Assembly (NCBI GenBank): GCA_016841185.1
Contig: JAENZQ010000014.1
Location: 28,961-92,960, forward strand
Direction: 5' to 3'
Length of the DNA: 64,000 nucleotides
DNA from: Anaerovorax odorimutans
GTDB lineage: Bacteria > Bacillota > Clostridia > Peptostreptococcales > JAAYPU01
Position 1 is the first letter of the stretch. Each line of letters starts with the position of its first letter. Of the stretch, positions 1 to 10,015 are shown one piece after another. Below the pieces are notes generated by a model. It was not told where the DNA came from and did no database searches. It worked only from the letters and a program-made list of their open reading frames with translations. Position numbers and translations under genes: made by a program.

Positions 1-2
1 AT

Positions 3-749
3 GGTACACGTATCAGTGAAGAGTCCCATCTCCGGCCAAAACCCATGATTGAAATAGGAGAACGCCCTATTTTATGGCATATCATGAAATACTATTCTCA
101 TTATGGGTTTAATGATTTTATCATCTGCCTTGGCTATAAGGGGCATATAATCAAACAATTTTTTGCCGAATATTATCTTCATACTTCCGATGTGACTTTT
201 GATTTCACCAATCATAATAAGATGACCATACATAACAATGTATCGGAACCTTGGCGTGTTACTCTGGTAGATACAGGTCTTGATTCCATGACTGGCGGAA
301 GGGTGAAACGCATACAAAGATATACAGGAAATGAACGTTTCATGCTGACTTATGGTGATGGAGTGTCTGATGTTGATTTGAAAGCTCTTGAAAAAGATCA
401 TACAGAATCAAAAAGCTGTTTAACTATGACAGCAGTTCAGCCGGGAGGCCGATTTGGTGTTCTTGATGTTGACGATAAGACAAATCGAATTCGCCAATTT
501 GTAGAAAAAGCAAGAGAAGACGGCGGCTGGATCAATGCAGGATTCATGGTCGTCGAACCGGAAGTTTTTGATTACATAGAAGGGGACCACACCATTTTTG
601 AACAGCATACCCTACCTGTATTAGCTGCTGAGGGAAAGCTAAATGCTTTCAAGCATTATGGCTTCTGGCAGTGCATGGATACACAAAGAGATAAAGGCAC
701 TTTAGAAAAGTTGTGGAATAAAGAAAACGCACCTTGGAAAGTATGGTAA
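3..749 (+). CDS. rfbF: Glucose-1-phosphate cytidylyltransferase (RfbF-like), 5' truncated by window edge
   Basis: Frame stays open upstream of the listed ATG45: GTRISEESHLRPKPMIEIGERPILWHIMKYYS is the conserved nucleotidyltransferase N-terminus, so the gene begins before the window. Confidence 0.88.
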   Translation, partial: GTRISEESHLRPKPMIEIGERPILWHIMKYYSHYGFNDFIICLGYKGHIIKQFFAEYYLHTSDVTFDFTNHNKMTIHNNVSEPWRVTLVDTGLDSMTGGRVKRIQRYTGNERFMLTYGDGVSDVDLKALEKDHTESKSCLTMTAVQPGGRFGVLDVDDKTNRIRQFVEKAREDGGWINAGFMVVEPEVFDYIEGDHTIFEQHTLPVLAAEGKLNAFKHYGFWQCMDTQRDKGTLEKLWNKENAPWKVW

Positions 750-778
750 CACATATTAAAAAGGAGGCGCTTATATTA

Positions 779-1741
779 ATGAAAATAAGTGTAATTATGC
801 TTACATACAATAGGGAGCACTTTATTGCTGCTGCCATTAAATCTATCCTTTCTCAAACCTTTGATGACTTTGAATTTATCATCGTCGATAATGGGTCATC
901 TGACAAAAGCGGCCTGATAGCAGAGAAATTTGCAAAACAGGACAGTAGAATTAAGGTGATTCATATTACAAAGGATAATATTGGGACAGGAAGGAATAGA
1001 GGCCTTGATTTGGCAAAAGGCGATTACATTGCTTTTATTGATGATGATGATGTTGCCGAGCCAGATATGATGGAATATTTGTATATAAATGCCATAGATT
1101 ACAAGGCAGATATTTCTATATGTGGCTCTATAAAAGAAGTAAATGGTGAGATTTTACCAAATTGTATTTTTGAAGAATTTTTGGTAATGACACCGGAAGA
1201 AGCCATAATTGAAATGTTGAAACGGAAAAAATTTAATGTTGGCTTACCTACAAAGCTGATAAAAAATAGATTGTTTAATCATATTAGATTTAATAATAAG
1301 AGAAATTTTGATGATATTACGATTACCTATAAACTGATAGCCAATGCAAATCGTATAGTTGCTTTTGGTAAACCTAAATATAAAGTCGTTAGACATGGAG
1401 GCAATAATTCTAAATTTACGACAAATGATAAACTGCTAAACCCTGATCAGCTGGATGAATATTTTATGGCTTTTCGTGAAAGAACCGAATATCTCTCCAA
1501 AGTTCTGCCGAAGATAGTAGATTTTGTACAATACAGCGAATGGTCTTATATGATCTCTATGTGTCATAAGATTTCAAAAAATAATTTGGAAAACTGTAAA
1601 AAACAATTGAGCTTTGTTAAAAAGGAATTGACCAGGCATTATGACGATTTTTATTATTCTCCGTATATTGAGGAATTTGAAAGAGCGTTTATGAGAAAGT
1701 ATATTAAGAAAATTGATGATGAGGTAATCCAATATGTCTGA
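779..1741 (+). CDS. GT2 family glycosyltransferase
   Basis: MKISVIMLTYNREHFIAAAIKSILSQTFDDFEFIIVDNGSSD plus DDDD motif; RBS aaaggaggcg upstream of ATG779 (ORF track start 734 is too early). Confidence 0.9.
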   Translation: MKISVIMLTYNREHFIAAAIKSILSQTFDDFEFIIVDNGSSDKSGLIAEKFAKQDSRIKVIHITKDNIGTGRNRGLDLAKGDYIAFIDDDDVAEPDMMEYLYINAIDYKADISICGSIKEVNGEILPNCIFEEFLVMTPEEAIIEMLKRKKFNVGLPTKLIKNRLFNHIRFNNKRNFDDITITYKLIANANRIVAFGKPKYKVVRHGGNNSKFTTNDKLLNPDQLDEYFMAFRERTEYLSKVLPKIVDFVQYSEWSYMISMCHKISKNNLENCKKQLSFVKKELTRHYDDFYYSPYIEEFERAFMRKYIKKIDDEVIQYV

Positions 1742-2354
1742 AACCAATAAAATAAAAACATTTTATTATAATAATTTATGCAGTAATGTAAATCGGAAAA
1801 ATGGAACGTTTATTGTTTATAAAAATGCAATAATGGATATACATAAAACTTCAAAAATAAATCTCAATGCTGATTTTTATATTAATTCAAATCATTTTAA
1901 AGGTTCAAAGGCAGAAGGTTATTTAAAAATGCACGAGAGTTCTATTCTCTATATAAATGGAAACTTTAAGCTTTTTTACGGTGCAACCATTCAGATATTT
2001 AAAAATGCAATTCTTACATTAGGGAAGGGCTATATAAATTCTAATTCAGTTATTGCTTGTTCAAGCAATATAACAATTGGTGACGGAGCTACTATTGCCA
2101 GAGGGGTTTATATATATGATGGCGACCATCATTCTATCATAGACGAGAATAATAACCCGTTAAATGATGCTGCTCCAATTTACATAGGAAAACATGTTTG
2201 GGTTGGTGTAAAAGCAACAATTCTAAAAGGTGTTACAATTGGAGACGGTTCTGTTATTGCAGCCGGTGCGGTCGTTACAAATGATATACCTCAAAATTGT
2301 TTAGCAGCGGGCGTTCCTGCTAAGGTAATAAAGAAGAATGTTAATTGGAAGTGA
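1734..2354 (+). CDS. Left-handed beta-helix acyltransferase (Maa/WbbJ-like O-acetyltransferase)
   Basis: C-terminal hexapeptide repeats IYIGKHVWVGVKATILKGVTIGDGSVIAAGAVVTNDIPQNCLAAGVPAKVIKK. Confidence 0.88.
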   Translation: MSETNKIKTFYYNNLCSNVNRKNGTFIVYKNAIMDIHKTSKINLNADFYINSNHFKGSKAEGYLKMHESSILYINGNFKLFYGATIQIFKNAILTLGKGYINSNSVIACSSNITIGDGATIARGVYIYDGDHHSIIDENNNPLNDAAPIYIGKHVWVGVKATILKGVTIGDGSVIAAGAVVTNDIPQNCLAAGVPAKVIKKNVNWK

Positions 2355-2358
2355 AGCT

Positions 2359-3471
2359 ATGATGGATTTGATTAAAGAAAATTGTACTGCTTGCGGTGCA
2401 TGCAGTAATATCTGTCCTAATGAAAGTATCACAATGATTCCGGACAGTGAAGGATTCTTATATCCTTATGTCTGTAAGGAAGCATGTATGTGCTGCGGTT
2501 TATGTGAATCGGTTTGTCCTATTATCAATAGACCGGATTGTGAAAACACTTCAGACCCAAAAGTGTATGCTGCATGGTCTATAGATGAAGAAGTTAGGTT
2601 TAATAGTACATCCGGCGGTTTATTTACTGAACTTGCGAAAGCTGTTATATCAAAAGGCGGCTGTGTTACCGGAGCCCGATATAACAAAGAGCATTTAGTA
2701 GGACATTATATCATTGATAGCGAAAGAGAAATCCCTTTATTAAGACAATCTAAATATGTTCAAAGTGAGACAGGTAATGTTTTCAAACATATAAAAGAAC
2801 GTTTAGATAAAGGCAAGCAGGTCATGTTTGTCGGGACACCATGCCAAGGTGCAGGCTTACAAAGTTTTTTGGGTAAGCAATATGATAATTTACTACTATG
2901 CGATTTCATATGCAGGGGATCGAATTCACCGAAGGTCTATATGAAATATCTGGAAAGCCTGAAAAAACAATATCGATCTGATATTAAAAAAGTATGGTTT
3001 AAAAATAAAATCAATGGCTGGAATAAGTTTTGTACAAAAATTGAATTTGAAAATGGTAAGGAATATTATGCAGACAGATATACGGATTTATTTATGCGAG
3101 GATATTTAAAACATAATCTATATATACGCCCGTCATGTTCAAACTGCTATTTTAAAGGATTTCCCCGTCATTCAGATATAACTTTAGGAGATTTTTGGGG
3201 AGTGAAACTGAATGATGATGAAAGCATAGATACCGATAAAGGGACATCGCTGGTTATTGTTAATTCATCAATAGGACAACAGTGCTTTAACAGTTTAGGT
3301 GACAGAATTTTTAAAAAAGAAAGTAGCCTTGAGGCTGCTTTGCCCTTTAACCAATGTGCCGTAAAATCAGTTGATATGGGAGAAAAAAGAGACTATTTTT
3401 TCAGTGAGATTGATAAAGAGGATTTTACTGAATTAATAAATAAAATAGATAGAAATGAGGATAGAATATGA
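2359..3471 (+). CDS. Coenzyme F420 hydrogenase/dehydrogenase beta-subunit-like protein, 2x[4Fe-4S] (polysaccharide-cluster type)
   Basis: CTACGACSNICP and CCGLCESVCP ferredoxin motifs; FVGTPCQGAGLQSFL and ITLGDFWG motifs typical of the FrhB C-terminal domain family. Confidence 0.85.
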   Translation: MMDLIKENCTACGACSNICPNESITMIPDSEGFLYPYVCKEACMCCGLCESVCPIINRPDCENTSDPKVYAAWSIDEEVRFNSTSGGLFTELAKAVISKGGCVTGARYNKEHLVGHYIIDSEREIPLLRQSKYVQSETGNVFKHIKERLDKGKQVMFVGTPCQGAGLQSFLGKQYDNLLLCDFICRGSNSPKVYMKYLESLKKQYRSDIKKVWFKNKINGWNKFCTKIEFENGKEYYADRYTDLFMRGYLKHNLYIRPSCSNCYFKGFPRHSDITLGDFWGVKLNDDESIDTDKGTSLVIVNSSIGQQCFNSLGDRIFKKESSLEAALPFNQCAVKSVDMGEKRDYFFSEIDKEDFTELINKIDRNEDRI

Positions 3472-4277
3472 GCGAAAAAGTTCCTGTGCATCTTTTAAGG
3501 AGCGGTATTGTTATTACTCTAAGGTGTACCTTGAAATGTAAACTTTGTGGGGGTTATGTACCATATTATAAAAAACCACCCCATTTTTCCTATAATGAGA
3601 TAGCAAAAACAATAGACAATTATTTTGCAGTAGTAGACACGGTAGGTGATTTTTCTATTACAGGAGGGGAACCGCTTCTGCATGAAGATTTAAAAAGGAT
3701 TATAAAAAAAGCACTCGAATACTCGGACCAAATGAAGAGGTTTTTGATTTTAACAAATGGGACATTGCTTTTTGAAGATGAGGTCATACAGATATTAAAA
3801 GAAAACAAAGATATGTGTCATGTTACCATTAGTGATTATGGAGATTTATCAATTAAAACTAAGGAGTTGGCAGATATTTTACATCAAAATGACATTTCCT
3901 GTCGTAAAATTAAATATAACGGGGATAATTTGTTTTTTGATGGTTGGGTTGATTTTGGTGATCATACACAAAAACATTTTACTCAGGAAGAGATTGATGA
4001 AAAGGGGAGAAAATGTTCCGTAAGAAACCGGCATTGCAATTTTTATATTATTAATGGAGAAATTCATAGCTGTGGACGGTCATATAGACGTATGGAATTA
4101 AATATAATACCTAAAAACAAGAAAGAATATGTTGATTTATTTGATGATAGTATTTCAAATGAAGAAAAAAGAAAGACTCTCAATTATATCTACAATTCAA
4201 CAAGTGCTACATCCTGTGCATATTGTAATGGATTATGCAAGGATTCACCCCGCTTTCAACCTGCAGAACAGCTCTGA
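3468..4277 (+). CDS. Radical SAM protein with C-terminal Cys-rich (SPASM-like) region
   Basis: CTLKCKLC (CxxxCxxC), ITGGEPLLH motif, terminal CAYCNGLC; start overlaps previous stop (ATGA). Confidence 0.87.
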   Translation: MSEKVPVHLLRSGIVITLRCTLKCKLCGGYVPYYKKPPHFSYNEIAKTIDNYFAVVDTVGDFSITGGEPLLHEDLKRIIKKALEYSDQMKRFLILTNGTLLFEDEVIQILKENKDMCHVTISDYGDLSIKTKELADILHQNDISCRKIKYNGDNLFFDGWVDFGDHTQKHFTQEEIDEKGRKCSVRNRHCNFYIINGEIHSCGRSYRRMELNIIPKNKKEYVDLFDDSISNEEKRKTLNYIYNSTSATSCAYCNGLCKDSPRFQPAEQL

Positions 4278-4334
4278 AGTTGATTTTATTTTCTGTTTTT
4301 TGTGATGTATAGAATTTAGAATGGAGGGCTTTCA

Positions 4335-5912
4335 TTGCTTAAAATAACATTTTACACTCAGGCATATAATGCAGAAAAATACATAAGAAAATGTATTGAA
4401 AGCGTTTTAAATCAAACTTATATCGATTTTGAGTATATCATAGTTGATAATGGGTCAACCGATAAAACGAAAGATATTATTGTCGAATATGCAAAGAAGG
4501 ATAACAGAATAAAAATCTTTCGATACGAAAAAAATTGCAGAGGATTTTTAGTGGATTTTATAAGAGAAGAAGCAGAAGGAGAATACTTCACAACATTAGA
4601 TTCCGACGACTGGTATGAACAGACATTTGCTGAAAAAATGGTTAAAGCTATTAATGAAACCGGCGCAGATTTAGTGTCGTGTGCTTCAAATGTTGTTTTT
4701 GAAAATAGAAACCTTTCAAAAACAAAACGTATTAGCGATAAACTTATTGTCATTGATAGAAAAGATTTTTCTTCTACCTTTCCAATAGCATATACACATT
4801 ATGGGTCAGTCTGGGGAAGACTTTATAAAACTAAGATTTTCAAAGAAAAAAACATAAGTATTAATAAAAGCGTAGTATATGGGAGTGACACGTTGCTGGT
4901 CTTAGCTTATCAGCAACACTGTAAAAAAGTAGCCTTTTATCCTGAGAAATTACATAACTACCTGATTCGAGATAAATCAGTTTCCAGCGTATTTAATAAA
5001 AATGCAATTGAAAGCAATGAAAATTTATATAAAGCTTTTTATTTATATTTAGAAAAAATAAATGGTTTAACAATTACCAACACAGCATTTATTTCGTCTA
5101 TTTATCTAACCTTAACCACTAATAAAAGTATCAATCCTATTTTAACTAAACAGTGCACATATGAAGAAAAATTAGATATATTATGTAAAACCTTTTTATC
5201 TGAAATTACAAAAGAGTGCTGGAACAGAATAAAATCTACGGATAAAATAATTAAAACCAAATTCGGTATTGGAAAAGAGCAAGAATGGGCTAAGGTGTTT
5301 TTTGAATATATTTATGACAGTTATATTGGAAAAGATAATGATAAATTTTTTGAAATGATATGCTTTTTCTTTCCTGTGTTTAAAGATATTTTCGATAAAA
5401 CAGATGTAAAAGCCTTACTTGCCCGTCGTAAAGTTTTGGTTTCAAATATTAATGATGAGCCGGATGTGCTTGTTTTGAAGATGATGACCGACTTTTCAAA
5501 TAATGAAAAGCATCTTGATAATATATGGAATGCTCTTAAAAAACTTTTCAAGAAAAAAATACTGTTAAGCTGGATAGAGAATAGAGATTTTGCCGTACAA
5601 TATTCGGATATACTCATAGATATTTGTAATCGTAATCTTTCACAGGCCATAGAGAAAACAATAAAAGAATTAACAATGGACATAGGAAATATTCCATTTA
5701 AAGAAGATTTGCTTACTCTATGTTTAAATATTTCAGCTGCAGTAGAAAACGGTACTGTATTTGTCTTCGCAAAAAAACTACAAGCACAATTATTAATTGG
5801 AGAGAACAGATTAAATGAAGCATCATCAGCACTGGAAGATTTGCTGGAAATGTGCCCTCAAGATGAAGAAGTGCTGCAATTGAATAAATGGTTGGAGGAA
5901 GGGAATGTATAA
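4335..5912 (+). CDS. GT2 family glycosyltransferase with long C-terminal extension
   Basis: TFYTQAYNAEKYIRKCIESVLNQTYIDFEYIIVDNGSTDKT; DSDD; TTG start preceded by ggaggg. Confidence 0.87.
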   Translation: MLKITFYTQAYNAEKYIRKCIESVLNQTYIDFEYIIVDNGSTDKTKDIIVEYAKKDNRIKIFRYEKNCRGFLVDFIREEAEGEYFTTLDSDDWYEQTFAEKMVKAINETGADLVSCASNVVFENRNLSKTKRISDKLIVIDRKDFSSTFPIAYTHYGSVWGRLYKTKIFKEKNISINKSVVYGSDTLLVLAYQQHCKKVAFYPEKLHNYLIRDKSVSSVFNKNAIESNENLYKAFYLYLEKINGLTITNTAFISSIYLTLTTNKSINPILTKQCTYEEKLDILCKTFLSEITKECWNRIKSTDKIIKTKFGIGKEQEWAKVFFEYIYDSYIGKDNDKFFEMICFFFPVFKDIFDKTDVKALLARRKVLVSNINDEPDVLVLKMMTDFSNNEKHLDNIWNALKKLFKKKILLSWIENRDFAVQYSDILIDICNRNLSQAIEKTIKELTMDIGNIPFKEDLLTLCLNISAAVENGTVFVFAKKLQAQLLIGENRLNEASSALEDLLEMCPQDEEVLQLNKWLEEGNV

Positions 5913-7041
5913 AACTTTTTTGCTTTACGGTCATGGAGGGTCCTATAATCATGGCGGGGAGGCTATTTCAAAATGTACGATTCAATTGATTAAAAGCGTT
6001 TACCCGGATAGTAGGATTATTCTTTCCACTCATTTTAAAGAGCAGGACATTCAATTTAATATACCTGCCGATGATTATTGCGAACGGGATTCATATTATG
6101 CTGCATTGGATAAGGCTTCTCCTCAAAAAGGCATGTATGATCAATTGGTCTATCGATCAACGATTGATAAGATTACAAAAAATATGATTTGTCTTTCTGT
6201 TGGAGGAGACAATTATTGTTATGATAATTGGCACAGATGGAGGACCATTCACGAAAAAGTGCTGGAGTCAGGTGCAAAAAGCATATTGTGGAGTTGCTCT
6301 ATTGAACCATCCAAGATTACAAATGAAATGCTGGAAACATTAAGAACGCATTATCTGATTACTGTAAGAGAGTGTTGCACATATAATGCTTTAAAAGAAA
6401 AAGGGTTGGAAAATGCAGCATTATGTTCAGATATTGCATTCTTATTAAATGCTGAAAAAACCAGATTGTCGGAAAATTTTATTGAAGGGAATACTGTTGG
6501 GATCAATTTAAGCCCGCTTGTTGTACGTAGAGAAATAGAAAATGGGATTATAATTAAAAATATCAATACCCTGATTAAATTTATCATTGATAATACAGAT
6601 ATGCACATTGCTTTGATTCCTCACGTGGTGATGCCTATGGATAATGATTTTTTGCTGTTAAAGGGTATATACGACGAAATCAAATCAAAAGAACGAGTTT
6701 TCCTTATTTCAGATAAATTGAATGCAGCAGAATATAAATATATTATTTCTAAATGCCGTTTTGGGATCTTTGCAAGAACCCATGCTACCATCGCGGCTTA
6801 TTCTTCTTATATACCTTCGATTGCCATTGGATATTCTATCAAAGCAAAGGGGATTGCTCTGGACCTCGGTTTTGAGGATTATGTGCTGCCGGTAAATAGC
6901 TTTTTAGATGAATACAGATTATTGAAAATGTTTATTAGCTTAATGGAAAATGAATATATGTTAGAACAAAAATTAAAAGAAAAAATACCGGCATATAAAG
7001 AAAACGCCATAAATAATAGAGTATTAGAATGTATCAGATAA
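5905..7041 (+). CDS. Polysaccharide pyruvyl transferase family protein
   Basis: LLYGHGGSYNHGGEAISKCTIQL; SVGGDNYCYDNW; RFGIFARTHATIAAYSSYIPSIAIGYSIKAKG signature. Confidence 0.88.
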   Translation: MYKTFLLYGHGGSYNHGGEAISKCTIQLIKSVYPDSRIILSTHFKEQDIQFNIPADDYCERDSYYAALDKASPQKGMYDQLVYRSTIDKITKNMICLSVGGDNYCYDNWHRWRTIHEKVLESGAKSILWSCSIEPSKITNEMLETLRTHYLITVRECCTYNALKEKGLENAALCSDIAFLLNAEKTRLSENFIEGNTVGINLSPLVVRREIENGIIIKNINTLIKFIIDNTDMHIALIPHVVMPMDNDFLLLKGIYDEIKSKERVFLISDKLNAAEYKYIISKCRFGIFARTHATIAAYSSYIPSIAIGYSIKAKGIALDLGFEDYVLPVNSFLDEYRLLKMFISLMENEYMLEQKLKEKIPAYKENAINNRVLECIR

Positions 7042-7189
7042 AAGAAATGAAATCCTTTTACTGCCGAGCCAACAATATCAAATATGTCAGGTGCATAGTG
7101 GATATATGGGGACCATTAGGGGATGGAGATTTATAATTATACGAAATATTTTCTATGCTATCTATTTTAATAATAAAATCAAAAAAAGC

Positions 7190-7216
7190 TAAAAAAAAAT
7201 ATAAAATATCCGATAT
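7190..7216 (+). promoter_or_regulatory. Candidate sigma-D/sigma-28 promoter for the fliD operon (TAAA-N15-TCCGATAT)
   Basis: TAAA at 7190-7193, exactly 15 nt spacer, TCCGATAT at 7209-7216; consensus TAAA-N15-GCCGATAT. Confidence 0.6.
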
Positions 7217-7250
7217 TTAATACTAAAGTGTATTAAATCGGATTTTTTTA
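7208..7250 (+). terminator. Rho-independent terminator after glycan operon
   Basis: atccgatatttaatac / gtgtattaaatcggat stem followed by a T-run. Confidence 0.65.
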
Positions 7251-7300
7251 TCTTTTTTTGTAAATAATTAGTAAAATAATATATCTAAGAAGGTGAGAGT

Positions 7301-9106
7301 ATGGGAACAAGATTAACAGGATTAGCTTCCGGGATGGATATAGACAGTATGGTGGAAAGTATGCTGGGGACAAAACAATCGAAGGTGGATGAAGCAAAAA
7401 AGAGTCTGCAGTATTTGGAATGGCAGCAGGAAGCTTACAGAAATATCATTGGTGAGATTAAAGATTTTCATGACACTTTTTTCGATATCCTGAATCGTGA
7501 CACTTATTTGATGGGCAGCAGTTCGTTCAATTCATATACTGCCGCAGCAAGTATAAACGGAGCTTCGACTTCTGCCGTGACCGTTTCTGCTACAAGTTCA
7601 GCAACAACGGGGACCCATACCATCAGCAATATAACCAAAGCGCTGAATGACGTGTGGACAGGCAGCAATATTGCTTCCATGGAAGGATCGGGTTTGGCTT
7701 TAGGGGACATCAACAGCGGAGATACCATTGATGTGACACTGGACGGAATAAAAAAAACCATCACATTAGACGGAGGATATGGAACGATTAATGATCTGAT
7801 GGGTGATCTGCAAAGTAAAATCGATACTGCCTTTGGGTCCGGTAAGGTGACGGTAGGGACTTCCGGAAGTGAATTGTCATTTGAAGCTGCAGGACATGTT
7901 TTCAGAGTGACGGATACCAATGAAGGCGATACGGTATTGACATCTCTGGGGTTTTCATCGGGAGATCAGAATGTTTTGAAAAAATATGCGACTCTTGGTG
8001 ATGCAAACTTTACAAATGATATTTTTGGCGCCGGAGATACCATCAGCTTCAGCATCAACGGAGAAACCTTTACTTTTGATAAAACCGGTGACACGGTTCA
8101 GAATCTTATAGATGAAGTCAACAGCAGTACGACGGCCAATGTTACCCTTACTTATAGTGAGCTTACCAACAGCTTCAAACTGGCTTCCGACAGTGAAGGT
8201 GCCAATAACAAGATTCAATTTGAAGATATAACAGGCGGTTTTCTAACAGGCTTGGGTATTGACTATGATAGTGATACCGGACATACCCAGACAGCTGCCG
8301 ATGCAACCTTCACGTTGGATGGTGTGACCACTACCCGGACCAGCAATACATTTACTATCGATGGTGTGAAATATGTACTGAACGAAGATACGGCTTCCGA
8401 AATTACTGTTACGGTCAGTACGGATACAAGCGATACGGAGGAATTGATCCTTGATTTTGTTGACCGGTACAATGAATTGATGGAGAGTATCAATGATATT
8501 GTAAAAGAAAAGCGGGACAGGGATTTTGAACCTTTGACGGAGGCTCAAAGAGAAGAGATGTCTGAAGAGGAAATAGAAAAATGGGAGGAAAAAGCAAAAA
8601 GCGGTGTGCTCAGAAATGACTCCTTACTGACAGGTCTTATGTCAAGCTTGAGGAGATCCCTTATATCTACCCATGACAGCCTGGGAATCAGTCTGATGGA
8701 TTTAGGTATTACCACTTCAAAGGATTATACCAATGGAGGACAGTTGATTGTGGACAAGGAAAAGCTTAAGGAAACCCTCGAGTCCGATCCGGATGGAGTA
8801 AAAAGATTGTTTACGGATACGGAGAACGGGTTAGGCATTAAAATGGATTATATTTTAGAGGACTATGTAAAATCAACAGGATCCGACAAAGGACTGTTAT
8901 TGAAAAAAGCAGGCATGGAAGGGACTACCACAGAAACGGAAAATATCCTAAGCAAACAGATAGAAAGAACGGAGGACAAAGTGGATACTTTGCTGGAGAA
9001 ACTTGAAGAAGCAGAGGAAAAGTATTACCTGCAGTTTTCAGCAATGGAATCGGCAATCCAGGAGATGAATGCTATGTCCAATTATATTTCAGGATGGTTC
9101 ATGTAA
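7301..9106 (+). CDS. fliD: Flagellar filament cap protein FliD
   Basis: MGTRLTGLASGMDIDSMVESML N-terminus; C-terminal coiled coil; followed by fliT/flaG/fliS. Confidence 0.96.
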   Translation: MGTRLTGLASGMDIDSMVESMLGTKQSKVDEAKKSLQYLEWQQEAYRNIIGEIKDFHDTFFDILNRDTYLMGSSSFNSYTAAASINGASTSAVTVSATSSATTGTHTISNITKALNDVWTGSNIASMEGSGLALGDINSGDTIDVTLDGIKKTITLDGGYGTINDLMGDLQSKIDTAFGSGKVTVGTSGSELSFEAAGHVFRVTDTNEGDTVLTSLGFSSGDQNVLKKYATLGDANFTNDIFGAGDTISFSINGETFTFDKTGDTVQNLIDEVNSSTTANVTLTYSELTNSFKLASDSEGANNKIQFEDITGGFLTGLGIDYDSDTGHTQTAADATFTLDGVTTTRTSNTFTIDGVKYVLNEDTASEITVTVSTDTSDTEELILDFVDRYNELMESINDIVKEKRDRDFEPLTEAQREEMSEEEIEKWEEKAKSGVLRNDSLLTGLMSSLRRSLISTHDSLGISLMDLGITTSKDYTNGGQLIVDKEKLKETLESDPDGVKRLFTDTENGLGIKMDYILEDYVKSTGSDKGLLLKKAGMEGTTTETENILSKQIERTEDKVDTLLEKLEEAEEKYYLQFSAMESAIQEMNAMSNYISGWFM

Positions 9107-9118
9107 TGAGGTTTGAAT

Positions 9119-9544
9119 ATGGAAAATACTTTATATTCCCGTAAAGAAAAATTACTCGGTGAGAAGAAGCGGTTATTAAACGAGTTATTAGAAATCACCA
9201 AAAAACAAACACTTTGGATCGAGGAAAAGAACTGGACCCGGCTTCATAATGCAATACAAGCAAAACAGGATAGAATTGATAAGATTGATGATTTGGACCG
9301 GCTGATCCTAAAAACCACAGAATCCTTATCAAATAAAAAGGAAGAAGCCATGATTAACAAAGATATCGAATACACCGCTCAAAAAATCGTTGAAATCGAA
9401 CAAAGCAACATAAATGAAATCCGGGCTGCTATGAAAACATTGAAGAGTGAATTGAAAGAGGTCCAGATAAAAAAAAGAGTAAACAGCACATATAAAAGGC
9501 AGAAAAAAGAAAACAGCGGGAATTATGTGGATAAATATAAATAA
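9119..9544 (+). CDS. FliT/FlgN-like flagellar chaperone
   Basis: Small charged coiled-coil protein between fliD and flaG/fliS; RLHNAIQAKQDRIDKIDDLD. Confidence 0.6.
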   Translation: MENTLYSRKEKLLGEKKRLLNELLEITKKQTLWIEEKNWTRLHNAIQAKQDRIDKIDDLDRLILKTTESLSNKKEEAMINKDIEYTAQKIVEIEQSNINEIRAAMKTLKSELKEVQIKKRVNSTYKRQKKENSGNYVDKYK

Positions 9545-9568
9545 TCTCATGATTAAGGGGAGATAAAG

Positions 9569-9976
9569 ATGAGTAATATTGCAGTAAAAGATTCTTTGAC
9601 TTTTGACAAAGGGATGGCCGGTTCAAAAGTGAAAGATCTTTCCGATTCATCGGGTGTATCTGAGGAAGATATTCGGATATCGGTTCGTACCATGGATGAA
9701 TCCAAGAAGCTTTTCAGAGAAGATTTATCCGGTCAATTAGAGACACAGGAAGGCAAAAAGGCATTCTCAGAGGTTGTGGACGTTGCAAATAAAATATTTT
9801 TTGCTGCCGACAGTCATTTTCAATTTGAAGTACATGACAAAACAGGCAGAGTTATGGTTAAGGTAATCAATAATGATACTGAGAAAGTGATAAAAGAGCT
9901 GCCTCCGGAAAAATTGTTAAATGCTGTAGCAGGTATTTGGGAACTGGCAGGAATCATAGTGGATGAAAAAGCATGA
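9569..9976 (+). CDS. flaG: FlaG family protein
   Basis: FQFEVHDKTGRVMVKVINNDTEKVIKELPPEKLLNAVAGIWELAGIIVDEKA. Confidence 0.88.
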   Translation: MSNIAVKDSLTFDKGMAGSKVKDLSDSSGVSEEDIRISVRTMDESKKLFREDLSGQLETQEGKKAFSEVVDVANKIFFAADSHFQFEVHDKTGRVMVKVINNDTEKVIKELPPEKLLNAVAGIWELAGIIVDEKA

Positions 9977-10015
9977 TATTCTTCATTCTTAATTGGCAAT
10001 GGAGTTGCCTGAGGG

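Noticed and set aside
72-401. Numerous antisense ORFs in the six-frame track (e.g. 72-401, 15996-16682, 18212-19014, 21438-22159 on the opposite strand of confident genes)
   Set aside because: They lie inside strongly supported CDSs, lack family motifs and RBSs, and are explained as shadow ORFs.
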